Below, piece by piece: positions 11,352 to 26,300 of a stretch of DNA of 64,000 nt; position 1 is the stretch's first letter, and every line of letters starts with the position of its first letter. The stretch covers positions 2,237,645 through 2,301,644 of the forward strand of contig NC_049985.1 in the NCBI RefSeq assembly GCF_000003815.2. The letters run 5' to 3'. The notes beneath the pieces are model-generated. The model was given only the letters and a program-made list of their open reading frames with translations, ran no database searches and was not told the origin of the DNA. The stretch is from Branchiostoma floridae. Its lineage: Eukaryota > Chordata > Leptocardii > Amphioxiformes > Branchiostomatidae. The translations under genes and the position numbers were made by a program.

Positions 11352-14300
11352 TCACAAACTGTGTTGCGCTGCGTGTCCCGCCGCCGGCTGCGTAACGCTG
11401 GCGACGCTGCACGTCTGGCCGTCCCCGCCCGACCACAGCAGGTAAAGCAGCACCAAGGACAGGGACAACAGCAGCACCACCAGCAACTTCTGTAGGCGCA
11501 GAGTCTGGGAGATGTTCTCTTCCAACCGCTGGGACGTACTGGAAATGGCACCAACCTGAAGATAACAGAATATAGTTAGACACATTTGATACCTCCAGAC
11601 TAGCTGTAGACATCATCTGTGGCATCAAATGGCTGAGAGGCTAGGCTAGAGGCTTCTGTATGCGCAGAGTCTGGAAGACGTTTTCTTGTAACCGCTGGGA
11701 CATACTGGAGATGGTACCAACCTGAAGATACCAGAATATGTTTAGACACATTTTATACCTTCCTACGGTATGGGAGGACCTAAGGTAAGGTAAAGTAAGA
11801 CTAGCTCTGTGCATTATTAGAGGCTAGGTTAGGGGCTCAGGGTCTGGGGGAGGGTCTCTTCTAACCACTGGGACGTACTACAAATGGTACCAACCTGGAG
11901 ATACCAGAATATGCTTAGATACATTTCACAGCTCTAGACCAACTCTAGCCATCACTAGAGGTTAGGCTAGGGGCACAAGATTGAGAGGTTCTCCTCCAAC
12001 TGCTGGGATGTACTGGAAGAATAGTGTAAAACAAACAAACAAGACAAATAGAAGTAAACTGAAAGGGATCTTACCGTCTGGGTGAGTTCTCGGACCTGTT
12101 TCTGCAGCCGTGCCATGTCTCCCTGCGGCGTGGCCTCCTGAAGCTCGGCCGCGTCGGGGGTCAGGTGGGCGCATCTAAGTCTGGGGATCGGGAGGGGAGC
12201 AAGGAACATATATAGTCCTGTAGCTGTTTAATCAGCAGAACTGTTGTCATGCTGAATCAACAGGCAGATATTTCCCTGTAGGTGCCTCCTCTCCTCTTTA
12301 TAAATCAGATGCTAAACATCAGTTAGTGATATAATAGGATATGATTTTGGAAATGGGCAGATGCTTCAGGTGATGCAGAGTGGGTTGAAGAAAGGATACT
12401 ACTTGAAACGTCTGACCATTTCCAAAATCATATCGATTCAGTTGCTTGAGTAACTGCTTTTTGGCATACCTCATTTCCTGACCTTCATTGACTTAACATT
12501 TCTTATACAAGTAGCCCCTATTACCATATATCATACATACATGCTTCAGGCCTCCCTTGCACTGTTATATCTCACTATATTTTTCTGTTACGTATTCATA
12601 AACATTTATCAAAAAGATGATACATGAAAATAAATAAATTCTACATGTTTTTCATTGCAGACCCTTGACTTGTGTTATGCAACTTGTCCCTAACCTGTGC
12701 TCCATGACGGAGCCCTTGGCTGCAGACTTCCAGAGCGCGGCCAGCTCTGCCGTGTTCTTCACCTCCTGCTGAACCTCCATGGACAGAACCAGGAACTTGT
12801 CTCGAGGTGTGGAGGCCTGATGACCTAAAGTGGTGTTCAGAATATAAATCAGATTTTATTTTATGTCACAGTTTTAAACCTTAAATCTGTACACAAAATA
12901 AAGCGCTTACCAATAAGCGCTTTTGATCAGTCTTCTGATTCTTATCAACTTGAAATGACCCAAAGCCTTTGTCACACATCCAGACTGGTATTGGGCTCTG
13001 CTGTAAGTGGCCTCTTTTGTTCCCAAGAAAATAATCCTGTTCAGAATCCAGTATCTTCACCTTGGGTCATTTCAACTTGATAAGGACCAGAGGACTGATC
13101 GAAAGCTTGTTGGTAAGTGATTTATTTTGTGTATGGATGTAAAACTTAAAATTGTGACGTGATGTTGACTACCATCGCAGATGAATTTACATTTGTTTAT
13201 GATAACAGATTTTATTTTGGTTCAGCTTATAACATGATACTCTCACGCACAAATTAAAGGAACTTGTCACGAGGCGTGGAGGCCTGTGACCTTGAGTGGT
13301 ATCAGAATAGAAGAAATCAGATTCTTTATAATTGATATAAAAGTACAAATGAAAGGCCACAAGTCGAGGAGGCTTGGTGACCTAAAATGGTGTTTAGAAT
13401 AGAAATCAGATTTTTTTCTTAGTTATTAGAGTAGTATCCCTGGTCAATCAGGATTTTATTCTTGATTTAACGTGCTGGCACATTACATAGGTGGCTTGGA
13501 GCCAGCTTGGTTTCAACAAAAAGGACCATACAATTCGTACAAATACTATACAGTAAATACAGAACATCCTTGTATACACTGCCAGATATAATGCAATGGG
13601 ATACCATCCCATCGTCAGAAATTGTGACTAACCAGGCTGTAGAAAGACATTGACGTCCACAGACACTCCTGGTGCGATCGGCCCCGAGCTGGGGCGCACT
13701 CGGTACTTCTCAGGCGATGTTGTCTTCACCTAACATTAGACACAGATGGAAATCTTTGTTCAATCTCAAGCTAATGTGGATGGACAAATTCAAAAATTGT
13801 CTTACTTTATTTCTAGAATTCCATTTGTCAAATTGACTGTAACAGTTACTATTCTTTTATGGGCAGTTAGGGTAAGATGGCATTTTATATAGGGTTAGGG
13901 TTACAGGAATGCCTTTAAACCTGCAGCCTCAAATTGGCATCATCAGAAAGAACTCTCGGGTCTGTACTTCTGAGCTGGAAACTGTTTTCAAAGTACTTGA
14001 TTAGAAATCCCTTTGATTCCTTATCTACACAGGACAAAAGCTACTGAAGCAACTAGATAACAGTAACAGTCAGACATTTAGCAGATGATAGCAGATAACG
14101 TTTAATCTAATATTGTTTAATCTGTGGACATTTCAGGTCCTGATTATCTTTTGTCAGTGACTTATTATCTGTATGCCTTACCTTGAAAGCCACAGTTCCG
14201 GCCGTTGTGTTAGTGAGAGTCAGAACCTGCTGCACCTCAGCACCCTCCGCATTCACAAACTCCAGCACATCCCCTGGACTGAAGGGGGGACAGCATGGTC

Positions 14301-17300
14301 ATCTTATTAAAATATTTGTTGAACTATCAGTATGTTGACCAACAAAATGTATGAACTGTAATTGTTCAAAATATTCCTTTTGGGTATTGCCACTGAACTA
14401 AACTGAAACATTTCCACCAAATACACACCCCTCTGACGTTATTGAACATTACATGTAAGTCATCAAAAACCATACTTCCAGCTCATACATTACAATATTT
14501 GCTTGAATCATTTGGCTTTCAAACGAACATTCTTTACAAGCCTTTGTGCAGAGTTGAAAACATGCTGCCATGTTTATTGTCATGCCATGACCAGTAAAGT
14601 GGGAAGAATCAAGATCTGGAGAGATGATATTTTCATGGTTTGTTGTTCAATAACATCAGAAGGGTGAATATTTGTGCAAATGTGTATGTTATTTAACAAT
14701 ATTACCACAATTGAACGTTATTTCAGGGAATTTTCAATTTTTATGTCATTGTTGTCGTTAGTATCTAAGAGGTTCAGAGAAAGGACACCTTACCATATCT
14801 TGAGGAGCTGTCCCTGATGTGCTGTTGCCTCTGCTGATCGCTTGTTTGAGGACAGCAGCTGCTGTACCTGCCTGTGTCTGTTAGGGGGCGTCAGTGGCTG
14901 CAGATAAGAATAAGAAACACAAATCATTATGTTCCAAAAACAATTTCATCAGGTCAGTAGAACATACTTTAGGATATTAAAGTTAAAGTTGTCCGTACAT
15001 CAGTAACAGATGCATAGGGGTGGTGCCCATCTCCATTTCTGTACTCTCTTGGAACTCACGACGTACCGAATGCAAGGCGAACACTCTAACCACTCGGCCT
15101 TTGCACCGGTACATAGGATATTGGAGGATATTGGAGTTTTCTTTTTCACAACCAGTATTAATGTTGCCTAACAGACATCTACCTCAGAGCTTCTAACTGG
15201 AATGCTGCTTCTCGATTGGTCAAGTTTCTCAGGTAGAACGCTAACGCTAGTTCACCTTTATCCGTGGGGTAACCTATATCCATTGTTTCTCAAAACAGCA
15301 CATCTAGGGATGTCAACTCGATGGATAGTTGTTTCAAATTGTAATATTTTCAAAATATAGCAGTTTGAAGTAACATTTTGTCGGCATGATAGCCCTAAAT
15401 ACCCTGCTTCAAAAAGCAACGGATATAGGTTACCCTGCGGATAAAGGTGAACTAGCATTACCCTAAACATAGGCTACTCAAGCAACTGCACAGATTTTGT
15501 AAACAGTCAGACATTTCAAGCAGCATCCACTATCTTTTTGTCTTCATTTCATTTACTTTTCAATTTATAGCTTTTTTTTATTGAACTCCTGTTGGTCTTT
15601 ATACTTTTCTCAGTCCCTGACAAAACACAGAGGATGCTCTGCAAAACATCTAACCATCTAAAACCATCCAGTTGCTTGGGTATCTGTTATCTTGAGAGAA
15701 ATTTCTCCTTACCCCTTTGTCAGATTTTGCGTCCCCTCCCGCTGCCCCAGAGTCACTGTGTCTTCTCCGCACGCTGTCCTTTGTGTCGGCTGAGAACGTC
15801 ACCTGTACTCAGGCAAAACATCATTCATAGTTAACATTATGTCATACCTGGGCCTCAACATTTGATACGGGTGTTCCGGACCAGGTGGTAAATATAGAAT
15901 ACAACATGGTGCAGTTCACATCACCCTCATTCCCAGCCCTCCCGCGGGTAGGATCGCTGAACGGCCAAAAGCATTATGTCACACCTGTCCAAGAAAACAC
16001 TTTACAATCCAAAATGCGCTGGAAATTGAGAAAATTTGGTGTCCTTGATAAAGAATTGTAACTGTCGATAATTCAAATATCAGATTTGGAGGTTGGAATT
16101 GCTGATGTTATAATTCTTGATCAAGGACACCAAATTTCCTCATCTTCTGGCGCATTGGTAGCATGTAAGCCGATTCAAATCCAAGAAACCTGAACCATTA
16201 CGGCATGAAAAATCATAGCCAGGATTACTTTTAAGTTGAAAGTATGATGTGCCAAGTATACTGACCTTTCTAGGGCTGGGGTTGTTGGAGACCTCCCCGT
16301 TGGCCCGTACCATGTTGGGGGACTCCGGAGGGGTGCCCCTGGGTGTGGAGGGGTTGGGCAGGTCGTCGTCAGGCAGGGGTGGGTACGTGTACTGGAATGT
16401 GTCCTGAAGAAGGGAGAGAAAAACACAATGTCAAGCTCAAATAATATTTCTACTTCTGTATTTATATTGTAAATCAGCATTACTTCCTTTTATAGATGTA
16501 GCAGACCACGCATTTGACAGCTACTAGTTATAATCTCAGTGGCAGCAGCAACAGATTTGGTATGGGGGGGGGGGGTATATTGCTGACCAAATTTCAGCAT
16601 ATGGGGTGCCAGAGACATGACAATCCTAACATTTTGAAATCTTGACCATCTGAAATGCCATTTCCTGCATTTTGAGGAGCAAACTTTGCTTGTAGACTAG
16701 GTTTAATAAAATTTTTATAAGTGAAAAAAGGGTTTCAGCTGACTTTTTTTTTGTGTGTGTGGGGGGGGGGGCCTCGTGCAACTTTTTCCAGAAAAAAAAC
16801 AACAAACTGGTGTGTCCTGAGCACCAGAACTCACCGTGCCTCCCATGCGGGTAGCCAGCTGGTCTGGAGCGATGTACTGCTGAACCTCGCTCCGATTCAC
16901 GAACTTGATCTTCTTGACCGAGTCAGGTGGCAGCCACGTTTTGATGATCTTCCAGGCAGCTGATGAGATGTGATTTTATTTATTTAAGTCACGCTTATAC
17001 ATTGGGGGATGGAGCAAAAGACAAAACACTCATAAGAAATACCCTCATAGATACAAATATGAAACATTGAATACGTGAAGCACTGTATGGTTTGTACTTT
17101 GACATTCGACTTATGCTTTAATTTATGTGTATTTTGTGGATGTTGAAAGACTTCAAGTTCCATATCCTGCTATCTTTTGCTATAAGCTGAAAACACAAGG
17201 CATTAATGTACTGCATACATTGTACATGTACATGCCTTAAGCAGTTTGAGTACCCAAAGAAGGTACCCAAGTATGGGAACTGCATATACAATTGAGCCAC

Positions 17301-20300
17301 TTACTGTTGAGAATCCATGGCATCTCATAGACCAGTAGGTAGGCTGGAGGAAAGAAATCATAGTGATGGTCAAAGATCTTTTTAGATATCCTTGACAAGT
17401 TAGAACTGTTAAGTAGAACATAATCTATCCTTGTCATGGCTAGTGAAAGATTAGACCTTCACTGAGCTAAGACTCGATCAAGATCAATTTCCGTTGTCTC
17501 AGTCAAAGAGGACTAAAGCAGAAGTTCACACATTAACTCTAAGCATGGCTCAGTGGTCATTGATTTTTCTATGTTACAGCACTTCATAGGAGGCCAAAGT
17601 GGTTTCACCTTCCGGCGAGTAATCCCTCACAGTTCATTTTCACTGAAAGTCTACCACATGATATATTGAATCTGATATCAATGGAGGGAAACTATAGCTG
17701 CTACCCAACAACTCTTGTGGCAGTGTAGGGTCTAATGCTTAGGGTGTCTGGCAGAGCTGTCTCCAGAGATTTTTCCTGTCCCTCTCATTGTTTGGGAGAC
17801 CATGATGTTAATTTCATTGTAGGAGCTGTGGTTTTAAGCCTACAAAAATACATTTTTATCATTCTCATGTCATTTCTGACCATCGCAACAAGCAAATGTC
17901 CGTCGTTGGATAGATGGACAATTTTTGGAGACACCCCTGGGTTTGGGGTCAATCCACTGACAAGTTCTGATGCTGTTTCCACAGGAAATGTATCTTTCAA
18001 AATTGCCTCACTTTACAAGTCAAAAAGTCAAAGTTCATGAATTAACATGAGGGACAGCTCTATATAATGTAGGGGTGAAAATAAGGAACCGGTGCAATGG
18101 CCGAGAGGTTAGAGTGTTCGCCTTGCATTCAATAGGCCGTGAGTTCAATCCCAGGCCGAGTCAAAGCAGTATGTACCATTTTTAAAGTCTTTGGTATGAC
18201 TCAGCCGAGGATCCACCTCACGGCCTACCGAAAGAAAGGCGAACACTCTACCCACTCGGCCATTGCACCGGTTCCTCACTTTCACCCATACATTATATAG
18301 AGCTGTCCCTCATGTTAAATGGAGGTCCCGTGTTTGAGGAGAGCAACAGCTTGAGATGGTTGAAGAGCCCATCACATTTATCAAAAAGAGAAGGGATCCT
18401 TCCTGGTGTGAGTGGATCAAACCTTACAGTCTGGTCTTACTTATCTGGGTTACTCTTGGACGCACTGTACTGATAATGCAAAACAAAGAAACAAACAGAC
18501 AAACAAAAATACAACTCACCAAGCATGTTGGGGAAGTAGTTCTTGAAACAGTTGATTAAGAATCTAATGAAGTCCATATCCTGGAAAAGAGAAGAAGAGC
18601 AGCACTTTGAAATTTCATACAGTAGAAGTCTGGAATGAAAATTTATAATTAATGAATGAATGAATGAAGATTTTATTGCACATTTTTGCCACACCGGGCA
18701 CAACAAGACATGTTGAAAAGATACAGTTCACAGATACAAAATGAGACAGTGGGAGCCGCTACCAGCCTTGTTTCTGCCTGGCTGCAACTTGTCATGCATA
18801 GTTGCATCCCAAATAAATAAAATGAAATGAAATGAGACTACAGTAGAAGCCGCTTAATTGCACGGTCTATTTGCCAGTGAATTTCGTGCAATTATCTGAC
18901 TGGTGCAATAATACGAAGTTATCTAGCTGGACCACACTGGTTTTGGATTTGGAGAGTCCGTGCAGTTAACAGAAGTGTGCGTTAATCCGTTGTGCAATTA
19001 ACTGGCTTCTACTGTATTGTTATTTATAATATCCATACTTTCAGCACCAAGGACAGAGTCTAGGTTTTCCTATTTTATGGTACCATTGATCATTTCTTAT
19101 AGATATGCCTCAAAGAGCACATTATTAAAACATTAAAAACCATGGTGGGATAAACTGGTGCTGCATTGTGGTTCACTAACTCCACTTAGGTGAAAATTAG
19201 AACCTATCTTCAATTACGGCCATCCTTCAGAAAGGACATTAAAAGGAGGTCACGTGTTTGAGGAGACCCACACTTTGAGCAAGTTAAAGATCCCGCCACA
19301 CTTATAAAAAATAGTAGGGTTCTTCTCGGTGTGAGTGGTTCAAATCCTTACTATTTAATGGCAGCAACTGGAGTAATTACTGTCTTATTGATGTCACTAG
19401 CTGCTGTGTTGTACAGGCTGCCATTACAGATCCTTGCTATTTAGCTGTGCAAGCTCCTTGCAATTCAGCCCCTGGCTGCAAAGAGAGAGTAGTCTATCCA
19501 GCAAATAACAATAACATAACAAGAACAATAACCTACCATACGTCGATGTAGGTTAGACATCCAGGTAATAAGATACACCAAAAAGGAATAACCTACCATG
19601 TTGCCCAGGCCCGTTTCTAACATGTCGAACACGATGGTCATCTGTTTCCCCTGGTGCCTTGTGCTGAGCCTCTCCAGCCAGAAGACCAGGAAGCGACACA
19701 GCTCCTGGTACTTGGACGAGTCCTTCTTGTGTAGCTTCGCGATGAATATCACTGCGGAAGACAAAAACAAGCGGAGGTTTGTTTGTTTGTTTATTTGTAC
19801 AAGGAAAGACATAAAACATAATACAAAAGCAGTAACGCTAGTTCACCTTTATCCACGAGTAACCTATGTCCGTTGTTTTTAAAGAGTGGGGTATAGTAGG
19901 GATATCAAGACTGTGGTTTCAAAATATTGCAGTTTGAAATCACTGTTCATCTATTCTATAACTAGATACCCTGTTTTTGTAAAAGCAACAGATATAGATT
20001 ACCCGGCTGATAAAGGTAAACTAGCATTATATAAAAACAGGTGCAAGCAGAGGGAAAAGCGTATGTAGCTTAAACTAAGCCCTCCTGCCCTATCCTAGGC
20101 TAAATCAATTACAATTGATAAATGATTCAAGTAATATACATAGTGTGGTAGCCGTAAATGCTAAATAAAAAGTTATCTGAAAACCAGTTTAACTCAATGA
20201 AGAGCTTATATTCGATGGAAGACAGATGCTATGAACAGGATCATTGTACCAGGAAAATTCCGCTGGCTCTTTTCGATGAATACATTGAACGGTGGACTAT

Positions 20301-23300
20301 GGAACGTCAGGTCCTAGGAGGTGTTTGATTTTCAGAGAATCAAATTCTATCGAATAAATGAGCTATATTTTGTCCTTTTTGAAAAATGTGGGATGTCTAT
20401 GCTCTTCCCATTCATTTTGATGGACAGTCACCTGCACATGTATACAAATGAAAATTCTGACAACTGCTGCACTAATGCTACATGCAAATGTCAAGGCCCT
20501 TCAGGCTTAGCCTGTCTTGTGTTTTCACGCAAGGATCACCTCTGTGCACTATTCAGTAAAAGGTCCACGTACATTTACAACGTGTGCTAAATGGTGCCTT
20601 CAGGCATTTGTGTTTCATCCCTGATACAACAAAAGACTGTATATTTTATTTCCCCTATAGGGAAGGTAAATATAATTAGATGTACATGTATCACATGTGT
20701 GTTGAATGGTGTCCTGAGGCATTCATGTTCCATCCCAACAAAAGCGCCAAAAAACTAAATATACATGTAATTGGATATTCAGGATGTAGGATACTAGCCT
20801 GAAGCAGCTGACAGCCAGTTTCTGTTCCTTAGGGGCTATACCAAGTTGATTTGTTGTTTCTCAGATTGAAAAAAAATAATATAATGTGCTTATCTTTATG
20901 AAAACGAAAATTGAGAACCAGGTTTGTGCAATTAGTTTAACAGAGTGAATACACTGTCATATTGGAGTTTTCCTCTGTTCCTTATAATATAATGTCTGCT
21001 TGCTACATTTTCACCTTCAGATGTCCAAAAATAGATCTGCACAGTCTTAGAAGCTATACGACTCAGGCATATGGTGCCTTCAACCATCCATGTTCCATCC
21101 CTGACATGAAAAAAGACTGCATACAAATGTATTTCCTTTCCCATATAAGGAATGTAATATAGTGTACTTTGGCTTCTATGATGTCTGCTTGCTACATTTG
21201 TACCTTCAAATGTCCAAAAATAGATTTGTATGGTCTTAGAAGCTATACCATTCAGAAAGAGGTCCATGTACATGCACCACATGTGTGCTAAATAGTGCCT
21301 TCAGGCTTTCATGTTCCATCCCTGACATGACAAAAGACTGTACATTTCCTTTCTCCTAGAAGGAAGGCAAATATAATGTACCATAATATATATGTAGGAA
21401 ACTCTTTAGCTTGTAGGGGCTGACAGCCAGTTTCTATTCGTTAGGCTACACCAATTTGATTTGTTGAGTCTTGGATTTTTCAAAAACTAGAAAACATAAT
21501 GAAAACAAAGTTTGAGGACCAGGATCGTGCCTTGGTGCAATCAGTGTTACAGAGTGGATACAGTAACATTTGAAGTTTTCCTTTGGCTTTAATGGAGTCC
21601 ACTTACTACATTTTCACCTCAACATCTCCAAGAACCAAGGAAATGAAACACCTCTGTACATGACTATGTAAGTATAAGGTCCACGAACATGCGCTACATG
21701 TGTGCTAACTATAAATGGTGCCTTCAGGCATTCATGCATCCCTGACATGACAAAGGACTGTACATTTCCTTTCCCTTATAGGGAAGGCAACTATGATTAG
21801 ATGTGCACTACACAAACATGCACAGCATGTGTATGCAGGAAGCTCTTAAGTCTAGAGGCACCCACAGACATTTCCTGTGCCGGAAATACATATTTAATAA
21901 TCATTTTGAAATGGTGAATGCCAAAAATATGAATGGGGGTAGGTATCAAAGGTACTCCAGTGATCCAATTTAACTACCAGGGCACTGAGCAAAAAACACT
22001 TTTGTAATGACAGCTACAAAAAAATGTATAATTTACATTTTCTGGCGAAAAAAAGATAATCTTAAAGGCATCTATCGCATAAATGAGACATGTGCACAAG
22101 GGGTTTAGTCCACTCTATTTCCAGCTGGAAAATGACTAAGTCTAATCCAGTTAGGAGAAATGACAAATGTCAGGAGGAGCAGAAGAAATGGAGGGAGAAC
22201 AATATGTTTCACTCCCAGACCTGGGGCGTGGAGTGAAATGTAATTGAATGCACAACATATGTATGCAGGTCACTCTGAAGCCTGTAGGCACTCACGAAAT
22301 ACAAAAATATCCACCACATATGTCACAGGACACACGTTCTAAGTCTAAATAGCAGAACAAATGGTGTAAGAACAATATATTTCATTCCCATACCAGTGGT
22401 GTGGACTGAAATACAATTAAATGCACAACATATATATGCAGGGCACTCTAAAGCCCTCACGAAATACAAAAACATCCACCTCATCTGTCACAGGACACAC
22501 GTTCTGAGTCTAAATAGCATAGGAGAAACAGAACAAATGGTGTAAGAACAATATATTTCACTCCCATACCAATGGTGTGGACTGAAATATAATTATATGC
22601 ACAACATATGTATGATTAAATGGCATTGCACATATGTATCACCATCATCATCATCGGTCGGCTGCAGAGCAGTCGACTGCAAGCTTCCTCCAGTTCCGTC
22701 TACCCGTCTACAACATCTGTATGCAGGGCACTCTAAAGCCCTCACGAAATACAAAAATATCTACCTCATCTGTTACTGGACATATGTTCAGAGTCAACCC
22801 GTCACCTCGCGATGCTATCTACCACACAAGCACACAAACCGTGGCTTTGCAAGCTTGGAGGCATTACAGTAGGGCTAAACTGGGCTTGCAGGAACATTGA
22901 GCTGTCTGGGTAACTCACAGATTGCTACCAAGCCACATCACCTTGGTAAACCCTTTCCACTGACACTGGCATTGCCACCACCACTGCCTCCTTCAATCAA
23001 AAGGAAACGCTGGGTCTGGGTCTATGCAGCCCTTACTGAGTATGCACTCTTGCTGTAGGAACTATCACACATATAGATGTCAGGGGTCGAAATACACATA
23101 CTTAACTTGCAATTTGCACATAATTTTTGAGATTTGTATGTAAAAAATATTCTGAACTTGCAATCTTGCATGTTGAAAATACCTGGCCTATAGTAAAAAT
23201 ACTGAGGCCATGGTGCCTTTGCTTGTCTGACGGGGATCGTCACTGGTCGTCAGTAGGTGTTAGAAATAATCAAATTGGGCTTTGCTGCAAACTTACATGC

Positions 23301-26300
23301 TGAATATGTGGATATCTTTCCAAAATTTCAAGTTCTGTCTACATTTTCATGCGCCGATTTCTGTCCGCCAAAAGTGACAGAATGGGCAAAATTCTTATCT
23401 GTCCTGAGCAGCAAAATTCCGCCAAATGACGGAATGATAGATGCTGGCTAGAACATTGCTGCATTTTGCATGTAAATTTTTCAAATTGCACGTAAAATTT
23501 TTGCCAACTTGCAATTTTGCATGTAGCAAAAAAAAACTATTTCGATCCCTGGATGTAATAGCCTTAATGTATTTAGAATAATGTTCTTGGTTGTCATTCT
23601 GTCGATGTCAAAACCGCAATTGCATTGATATTATCTTTGTCTCTGTCAGCAGGGCTAGCCCTTTGTAATAGCCACAGTCTAGTCAGGCAGCCGTCTGTGT
23701 GTGTTGAACATTAGCTTTAAAGTCCTTCCTGCATCAAATGGTGCATAGGGAGGCACTCATCTCTGGATATATGAGAATTCTTGTACACAATCAAATTAAA
23801 CTTACTTGCTGACGTTTCGATGTCTGTCAGACAGATAGATCAGAGAAGACAACAGACGGATCCGTTGGATTAAAGAAGCAGTCTGAATAAGGAAGTCCAC
23901 CCCAGTGATGAATCGGGACGAGGGGGGATACAAGCTGAGCCACGTTTGGGATAGTGCTCTTCTCGCCGCAAAAGCGCCACCTACATCGGCTACATATAGC
24001 GGCGAGAAGCAGAACTCCAGTCAGAAGCTCTGAGGAAGATGTCTGACAGACATCGAAACGTCAGCAAGTAAGTTTAATTTGGTTGTGTACAAGAATTCTC
24101 ATATATCCTATATTCTACCAACCTGATGAAACTATTTTCGGAAGGCACTCATCTCTGTTCCAACAGCCCATGGGCCATGCAGCATTGTGCAATCACTACG
24201 GCTAGTCATTTCCCAAATGCTGAGTGCTAAGCAGACAAAGCAGCATGTACCATTTCTAAAGTCTATGATATGACTTTACTGGAAACTCGTGACCTGCCGA
24301 ATGCCAGGCAAACACTCTAACCATTTGTCCATTGCGCCAGTGCATGCTGAACTCACTCACTCACTATCCATGGTTAGATTATACTGCTGCTGGGTTCTAA
24401 ACAAATAAATAAACTCACAGATGGGGTGCCCCTCCTTGTCCTCGTTGTGTGCAAACAAGGCTCCCTTCTCAAACATGGACACAGGAAGGCTGGACTCACT
24501 GATGTCTGAAATATGAAGTTCAGTTCAGAAATAACAAAGTTGGCATCAACCATTATGATGAACAGTTCATACACAGTTTGGGGCAAAATAGATAATGCCA
24601 GTTTACCGGTTTCTGTAAAACAATCATCCGTCGTGAACGATGGGAGAACCATGGTAAAGCAATCTATATCTATTGTTTTTAAAGGGTATTTAGGGATATC
24701 AAGTTGACGGACGGTGCACCTGGTTTAAAAGCAATGGATGTAGCTATAGGTTACGTCACAGATAAAGGTGAACTAGCATTATTCATATTTATATGATGTT
24801 GTCACACTATCCTTGCACATGTATTAGAAAGGTGTTCCTAATGATTAGTTATTGACTTTTAGCAATCAATCAATAAACACTCAAAGTCTGGCTGGAACAA
24901 TAGTAATATTTCAGTTTGATGTGTGTTGAAATCACATCAAGGAACTATTATTGGAAAGTTAACAACCTGTGCAGCTTCATACTTATATAGACCATGCCCA
25001 GATGCTTGTACAGCCACAGCTGTTACAAAGTCAAAAAGCTTTGACTGTAACTGTCGATCAACAGAACGTTATCAAATCTAAGGATTGCCAGAAACTAAAT
25101 CATATTTTCACTTGAAAATTGACTCCATCACATTGGCCAGGGCTTGGGAATGGGCAAATAATGGCTGGCCTCTAAAGATTGAGCAATGATCGGGAAAACA
25201 CCAGTCAATTATTACTGTAAATGTCCTTTAAAGCTCGCAGACTCGTCAGTAAGATTGAATTTGCTGCTGTGTGATGGGGGCTTTGAGAGAAAAACAAAAC
25301 ACAAGCCCCAGCTGTTGCACAGGGACAAGCTTTGACCATAATTGTTGATCACCAGACAGTTATCAAATTCAAGAATCGCCAGAGACTCAAGTGTATTTTT
25401 GGAAGGTGCTCTGGGACCAGCAAGTGTCAGCCAATCTCTGAAAATAGTGCTCAAGGATCAAGAGAACACAGGGCATCACTACAAGAAAAAATGACATTTA
25501 GAGCTCACAAACTTCTTAGCTGATTGATTTCCCTGCCACATGACAGGTGCTTTAGAGAGAAACAAAACATAAGTCACCATAAACTCCAAACAAAAAAGAA
25601 GACATTATTGGACTAATTATACTGTAATATCCAGCACAAAAATTGGACTCACCCAAATTTTCGACTGGACACCAACAGTCTTTGTCAAGGAATGAACAAT
25701 CCACTGCTGTTGTGATGTCACATTATGCAGATAGAACACATGACTCAGTAAGCAGTGGACCATAGGTTGCAGGAGGTCTATGGCGCCCACCGCGCAGTGG
25801 ATTGTTCAATCCTTGACAAAAACTGGTGGTGTTTAGTCAAAAATTTGTGTAAGTCCAATTTTGGTGTTGAATATTACAGTGTACCTAGTCCACTACTGAC
25901 TTCTACAAACACAGATGAACTTTCAAGTTGAAAAAATTGAGTAACGATGAAGAGGAAACCGGGCAAATCAAACTATTAAACTTCTTTTTTTTTACTTATT
26001 CTGTCACTGAATCCATGTTATTCTTTACCAAAGATAAAAAGGAAAAAAATATTTGTACAGGCATTATAAAATCTTTGTTTCTAGATTCTTGCATAAGATA
26101 ACCGAAGCCTAAATAATATATCACAGCCGAAAGTGACATTTTGAGCTCGCAGACTCATTGGCTGATCAATTTTTCTGCTGTGTGGCTTTAGAGAAAGACC
26201 AAAACACAAGTCACCATAAGATCCAAACAAACAAACAAACAAACCATAAACTCCAAACTCCTTCCTCCACTTGAGTGCGCTGACCAGCATGTCGTAGGCT

